Below, one piece after another: positions 58,762-64,000 of a DNA stretch of 64,000 nt; the stretch's first letter is position 1, and every line of letters begins with the position of its first letter. The notes below the pieces were generated by a model. The model did not search any database. It was not told where the DNA came from and saw nothing but the letters and a program-made list of their open reading frames with translations. This stretch comes from Hyperoplus lanceolatus (Eukaryota; Chordata; Actinopteri; Uranoscopiformes; Ammodytidae). Position numbers and translations under genes: made by a program. The stretch lies in assembly GCA_026929865.2 (NCBI GenBank), contig CM049395.1, positions 32,109,501 through 32,173,500 of the forward strand, written 5' to 3'.

Positions 58762-59132
58762 ATAACACCTCAGCAGTGCCACAGGCTGATTGCCTCCATG
58801 CCACGCCGCATTGAAGCAGTCATTTCTGCGAAAGGATTCCCGACCAAGTATGGAGTGCATAACTGAACATAATTATTTGAAGGTTGACTTTTTTGTATTA
58901 AAAACACTTTTCTTTTATTGGTCGGATGAAATATGCTAATTTTCTGAGATAGGGATTTTTGTTTTTTCTTTACTTTTTTGCCAAAATCATCAATATTAAA
59001 ACAATAAAAGGCTTGAACTACTTCAGTTGTGTGTAATGAATCTAAAATATATGAAAGTCTAATGTTTATCAGTACATTACAGAAAATATTGAACTTTATC
59101 ACAATATGCTAATTATATGAGAAGGACCTGTA

Positions 59133-62100
59133 TATGCTGGTATGTAACTGATTGAACTGCAACATTGTTTGTTTGAACATGACCTGGGAGCTCTTTTGAA
59201 CATTGCTCCCTGACCTATCCTATCCCATCATGTTATGATGCTGCGTGACTCTGTCCCTGAACTCAGCAAAACAAAGTTCTCGTCTGCCCTGAACTCTGAC
59301 CGTTCAGCTCAATGTCTTTCCCCCGGTGTCATTCTTCATCAAGTGTCTTGATTTTCTGGCTTCATTTATCGACTCTAGCCTTGTAAATCTTCCATACCAC
59401 GCAGACATAACTGCCCATATTCACACTGATTTACTTGTGCGTGTGTCTGTGACTGTCTATTAAAACAGACTCATTTCGAACGTTTCAACCCACCCCCACT
59501 CCCACAAGCCCTCTATCAGTATTACCATGCAAAGTGCTAAAGAGGTCAAGCGGGGTTTTAGTTGGTGACCCTGGCTCTTATAGTCGGCGGTGTTCTGGGA
59601 CAACCTTTGACCCTGAATACCACTAGTCCTTGGGTTCAAAAGCAGAGCTTGACCCAGACGGTGAACTCCCACAGGGAGGAGAGGATGTGAGGGGGAGCAG
59701 GATGAGGAATAGACTACAGTATCTGCTCTTGCCCCCTCACCTCATTTTTTCACCAGTAGAAGCCGACTCAATCTGGTTAGTAGTCTCATTGTCTGGCAAG
59801 CAAAAAATTTTGAAAGCAATGGTGGTATTTATATCCTAATTCTGTGCTTGGTTAGGAGATAATGGAAAAATATTAAGTGTGTATATTTGAAAGGATAACT
59901 GGGAAAAAACACTGATTTTCAGGGAGAGACCCAGAGAAAATCTAAGACAAAGGAGAGGTTTGTCGAGTTCTGACGACAACACCCCTGACCACAAGACAGT
60001 TAGTAGTCATGCACACCGCTTCGGACGCCATGTTTGTTTACATTCTTTCCCCTGGAAGTAAGTATTATGTGTTTCCTTTCCGGTGACATCATGCATGCCG
60101 TGAAAGATCTGGTCAAACGATCTGGTTGGGGAGCAACGCGAATTCCGTCATGTCTCTCGGCCACAACGCAGCAGGAATGTATGACTCTATAATGGCCTAA
60201 TCTGACACAGTGAGCATCGTAATGGACAAAAAGAGGATGTAGCCTGACCCCGGCATTAGTCTGTCATAAAATCATATAGTTTGTTTTGTTTGGTGGACCA
60301 TTTCTTTCTCACTTACCAACCTCTTTTTCAGTTTGTTACAAGATGGAGGGCGAGGCAATAAAGAGACTTTTCAATAAGCCTACATCTTATTGTGTGAATC
60401 ATCTGCGTCACCAACACAGGCTGAAGTTGACATATGAAGGGGAATGGCTGGAACATCTTCTTTTTGATTGTATACAACTAAGACATAGTATGTATGAATT
60501 GTATGAATAAAGAACATAATCCTACCTTTGGAAACACACTGCCAGGCGAAACAGCCTCACCAGGATACGGTGAGGCCATTACTTTCTTTTTCTTTTTGAT
60601 AAGAAACATGAAGAGCAGACCATCATTATTGCAGCTAGCACTTCTTTGCTGACAAGATGCATGAAAGGAAATAGAACATGAAAAGTGCACAATTAAGTGT
60701 TGGACTTGGTGTGCACTTTTCCGGTGCAAAATTCATGTTGATGAATAGCTTTTACTTATAGAGGCGGTATTCTCTATTCTTCTCTGGTGTTCTCTTCTGC
60801 AGACAGTAGCACTGGAGGCTGCACAGCATGATGCAGAGAAACATAAAAATGGGTTGTTCTTTAGAAGGAAACCTTTGATTTTTTTTGTTCAGTGTGGGCT
60901 ACTGACACAAGAAAAACCTGATTGATTTATGATTGATGATTGCTGAAATATTTGAAGCTCGACTGTGGGTGTTTACATGTCATATTCATTAACAACCAAA
61001 ATAGGGTTTAAGTTCCCTTTAAAATAAGATTACATGGGATATACTTTGGTGTGTCATCGTAACGAAACAGAAGTGCATATTTCTGGTTTGATATAATACA
61101 GTTTTTAAGGATTTTCTATTGTTCCTTCACAGTCTTGGATAGAAAAATATCAGTTTTTAGTAAGTAAAGCTTTATAAGTAAAGCTCTTCTTGCTCCTTTG
61201 TTTTATGAAGCAACCAGCAGAGAGACTACAGTACAGCCACAACAAACTGAGCCACAAAGTTCAGTCCCACCGGCCACCGCTCACTTTATTACCATAATTA
61301 ACTTTCATCAGCTGGGGTCTTCTCACTTTCATATCTGCGAGTATCTCTGGAGAGTACAGTCAAAGCGCATTGTGAACACAGTTGGATTGCTCAGTATATT
61401 GATGATTTGTTCATCCTCATTATGATCAAACAGTCCAGTATCAGGTTCAGGGTGAGATGTGTTCTCAAGTAACAACAATCCTTTAGAAAAAGATTGCAAA
61501 CCCCTTTCATTTTCGTCTAATGGGTGGGAAAAATAATTGAGTTTAGTCCCCCTGTGTGTAATGTGAAAGGTGTCATTCGTATTGACGAACTCAGAGAATT
61601 ATCAGCCACTTTCTGCGTTAAGCCTCAGCTTTACAGAAAATGTTTAGCCTCTTTCAGCAAATGTTTTTTTTGTTTTCTTTTTTTTTTTACAGCAACCAGC
61701 TGTTTTCAGCACAAAACTTTTATAATCCCACTGAATGCTCCCTGCCCAGTACCACAAAGCAGACTGAGAGATAATGTTCTCATGAGTCACTAAAAGGAGA
61801 ATGTAAAATAATACCATTCATACACACAGAAAAAACTATATTGGGAATGCTCGTGTTTTTCTGTGTTTGCTGTCTGAATGGACAATTGTTTGTCGACATG
61901 TTTGCCGTAACAGCTTTGTTTGGAGTTTTGCTCTTAGATTTATTATATTCTGTACTCAAGAGTGTCCAACCACATACAGGTGGTAATCTACAAATCTTAC
62001 GATATTCAGCTCATTTGAATGAAGATTGTGGCCTGTCTCCTTTTCATGTAACAACTTGTAAAACATTTTCTTACGCCATGATTTCTCAGTCATGGCGGTT

Positions 62101-63348
62101 GGTTTCCCAGATATTTTCATTGTAGCGTAGCTCAGATATGTCTGATCATGTAGCTGTTTTGTTTTTCATTTTGATTTAATTCTGGAAAGGGGTCATGTGT
62201 AGAGGAGTTTTGTAGTGAGGTAGGTCCAAGGCCATCTCTGACTGTTGGTACTGGCACCTACTAGGCACACCTGTTGGTAATGAGTTTATTGATCAAAGTT
62301 AAAAAAGAACTAAACAATGAAAATGAAGGACTATTTCACACATTTCACTAGTTCAGGACCTAATCAGAACCATGTCCTTAACTTAATGAGACATTTGATT
62401 ATTAAGGTTACAAAAGGCCAATGTGTTGTTCACAGCATTCCAAAAAAACAGTACTAATACCCCAAATTGGAGTTATGAGGTTTTCACACATCAGTCTTAA
62501 GAAATTCCACAAAGGCTTTTATGGGAGCAAAGTCTAGTCTACTCCGACAGCTTCGCTCTGCCACTCTATCAGCTGTGAAACACACATCCTCTACATGTTT
62601 TCATTGGATGGACCTGCTTCCTTAATCACTCCATTTGCAATGACCCCAGTGTCAGCTCGTTGACGGATATGGACTCCTACTAAAGATAAAGGCAGAATAT
62701 GTGTAGATAATTCCTTTTTTCCTTTTATAAAAATACTGTAGTTAATTTTCATTTTGCTTTTGCTCATGGAAAGGGTAGTAATCCTGACCCTTGGTCCTAT
62801 TGACTCTTATGGCTTCCTGCTGACAGCTCAATTACTTCTGGTTGGCACATGCACTCGGGCTGGTCTTTAGTTTCTATACTGCATGTGTTTTATGTATTTT
62901 AGTTGGAAATTAAATTAATAAATAATTAACATTTTGAACAATATCATCCAAATATAAATAATCAGAGTGGAACAGATCAATAGGAACATGTTTTGGTATT
63001 TTTGAAAATCTGCCTTTTAACCCATTCAAAAAAAAACACAAAAAAGTTGGGATCAGAGTTTACTGTTATTAAAAATGAAGTGCACCTTATATCAAGAGCA
63101 AGTCTCAGAAGACTTCATAAAGAGAAAGAAACAAAAGAATAAACGTGACAAGATCTGCTAATAAAAAATGTAACACATAAAAAAGTGTTGTACTGACAAA
63201 GCCCATTACAAATCTGATTTTCACAAGGAAATACTACCACGGAAATCCTATTGGGGTCATGCACATTTTTATATATTCTGTTCATATACCTTTGTATAAG
63301 TGATCAATACACCCACAATAACATGCAAGTAACAAGTAGCTACATTAG
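59133..63348. other. Intergenic, no gene seen
   Basis: Mostly AT-rich unique sequence. Short frames near 60286, 61198 and 61841 lack domains. A GC-richer stretch at 60000-60180 (CCGCTTCGGACGCCATGTTT) may be repeat-derived, but no ends are visible. Confidence 0.45.
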
Positions 63349-63398
63349 TTGTGTTTGAATTGTGCTATATAAATAAACTTGCCTTGCCTTGCCTTGCC
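63349..63398 (+). mobile_element. Very short LINE 3' tail
   Basis: GAATTGTGCTATATAAATAA followed by ACTTGCCTTGCC tandem units is the same 3' tail found inverted at 22894-23120, with one mismatch over about 45 bp. Only the terminal ~50 bp of the LINE is present. Confidence 0.72.
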
Positions 63399-63529
63399 CC
63401 AACACACCTTCTAACACAAAATGTATTTTTCAACAAGTCCTCCAGTCTTGAGTTTTAATTGATATACTGTACATGTTTGTGTTAACATTTGGCCGGCAGG
63501 ATACAACTATATGGTGAGGTGAAAGAGCA

Positions 63530-63700
63530 GCACTTGCCTCCTCCAGGATTGTCACTGCCGAGGTGCCCTCGAGCAAGGCCTATTAACCGCAACCGCTTCG
63601 ATGGAGATGCTCAATAGCCAGCCGATCAAAATATAGTTGTCAGTTCTGGGGGTGTGGATGTGTGAAACTGTGAGTGAAGTCATGCTAGTCGGGCTCAGAA
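63530..63700 (+). mobile_element. Probable SINE/LINE-tail fragment
   Basis: CACTGCCGAGGTGCCCTCGA followed by GCAAGGCCTATTAACC and a GTGTGTGAAACTGTGAGTGA-like block resembles a very common teleost dispersed repeat (GAGGTGCCCTTGAGCAAGGC type). Ends are diverged and no target duplication is apparent. Confidence 0.45.
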
Positions 63701-64000
63701 AACCTATAATACTTAAATGGATGTTGAAATCGTAATTTCTTAAAAGTGCAGTTGATAAATTATTGTTAATCAAACCAAGGTAGACACTGTGAGAAAGTTG
63801 CCAATGTGGCATAACTTTTAAAAAAGTTAAATAATTTGCAGCACACACTCAACGTTTGAAATGTTTACTGTGTACACTCTCTTTTAACGTTGCAAGTGTT
63901 TTGCAGTGTTTTACTACAAAGCTTATCATTGTGTTTCTTGTTTATTTTTTTCATTCAGGTAGGTATTGAATTCATGTATGTTATGAAAGGTCGAATCAAA

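Larger units (their letters stand above)
56869..58866 (+). pseudogene. Tc1 transposase pseudogene
   Basis: The start ATG is at 56869 and the stop TGA at 58864-58866. The N-terminal paired-like HTH (KYISERIGCSLSAVSRHL) is followed by a degraded basic GRKKCGRKR linker and a second HTH with ATVHRRVQEMGYRC. The first catalytic Asp is in FSDES (57310-57312). The second is replaced: QQYLAPAH has TAC at 57769-57771 where an Asp codon is expected. The last is in SPDLNPIENLWD. Damage: TGA at 57091-57093 (probably from CGA), an inserted unit at 57318-57495, a 7-bp tandem duplication (TTCATGC twice at 57705-57718) causing a frameshift, and an insertion at 57974-58761. The C-terminus resumes after it (QQCHRLIASMPRR) and ends normally. 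Not functional. Confidence 0.93.
56540..59130 (+). mobile_element. Tc1-type transposon, full length but interrupted twice
   Basis: The left end begins CAGGTCCTTCTCATATAATT and the right end is the inverse. The inverted repeats extend about 200 bp and carry internal direct repeats (outer AATTAGTATATTGTGA, inner AAATTAGCATATCATGA), an IR/DR arrangement. TA flanks it (56538-56539, 59131-59132). Length is 2591 bp. Removing the two insertions (57318-57495 and 57974-58761) with one target copy each leaves about 1.6 kb, the normal Tc1 size. It encodes a broken DD34E-type transposase. Confidence 0.93.

Overview
The window looks like nuclear DNA of a ray-finned (teleost, probably percomorph) fish. The evidence is intron-split vertebrate coding sequence, dozens of CA/GT microsatellites, and a dense, typically fish set of DNA transposons (hAT, Tc1, pogo-like, IS630-like and Harbinger-like), tRNA-derived SINEs and truncated LINE tails. 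There is no bacterial-style gene organisation. Almost all short open frames are accidental, and many are read through CA repeats.

One host gene is clear: the last three coding exons of mpped2 (metallophosphoesterase domain containing 2) on the + strand at 23534-23649, 24440-24553 and 25044-25162. A 3' UTR of about 1.7 kb follows, ending at an AATAAA near 26842. These exons encode about the last 116 of roughly 294 residues. The first 23.5 kb shows no recognisable earlier exon and is best read as mpped2 intron. It holds two hAT-type elements with perfect 8-bp target duplications (35-1034 and 4948-6168), two decayed copies of one Tc1 family (2254-2561 and 12538-12920), a TIR element (18780-19397), a reverse LINE tail (22894-23120) and several CNE-like stretches.

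From about 26.9 kb to the end I see no intact gene. The region looks like a gene desert with unique, possibly regulatory sequence (for example 29.8-30.2, 38.8-39.2 and 51.9-52.2 kb) and many mobile elements. These include TA-flanked MITEs (28276-28613, 32770-33239, 40153-40442), two pogo-like remnants (34512-35456, 40837-42118), two SINEs (35652-35839, 37847-37990), a third hAT-type element (44607-45309), a Harbinger-like element (47080-48385), an unassigned TIR element (49951-51242), an IS630/Tc1-type derivative (53691-54844) and a nested Tc1 insertion (56540-59130). In the Tc1 insertion two TG...CA units, each flanked by its own 4-bp target duplication, sit inside a dead transposase.

The most puzzling coding-like signal is a 188-codon minus-strand frame at 30690-31253. 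It is broken by two close stop codons, ends at a good splice-donor sequence, and matches no family I recognise. No new multi-gene system is evident. The strongest observations are the layered transposon history, this unidentified coding relic, and candidate regulatory sequence around mpped2.
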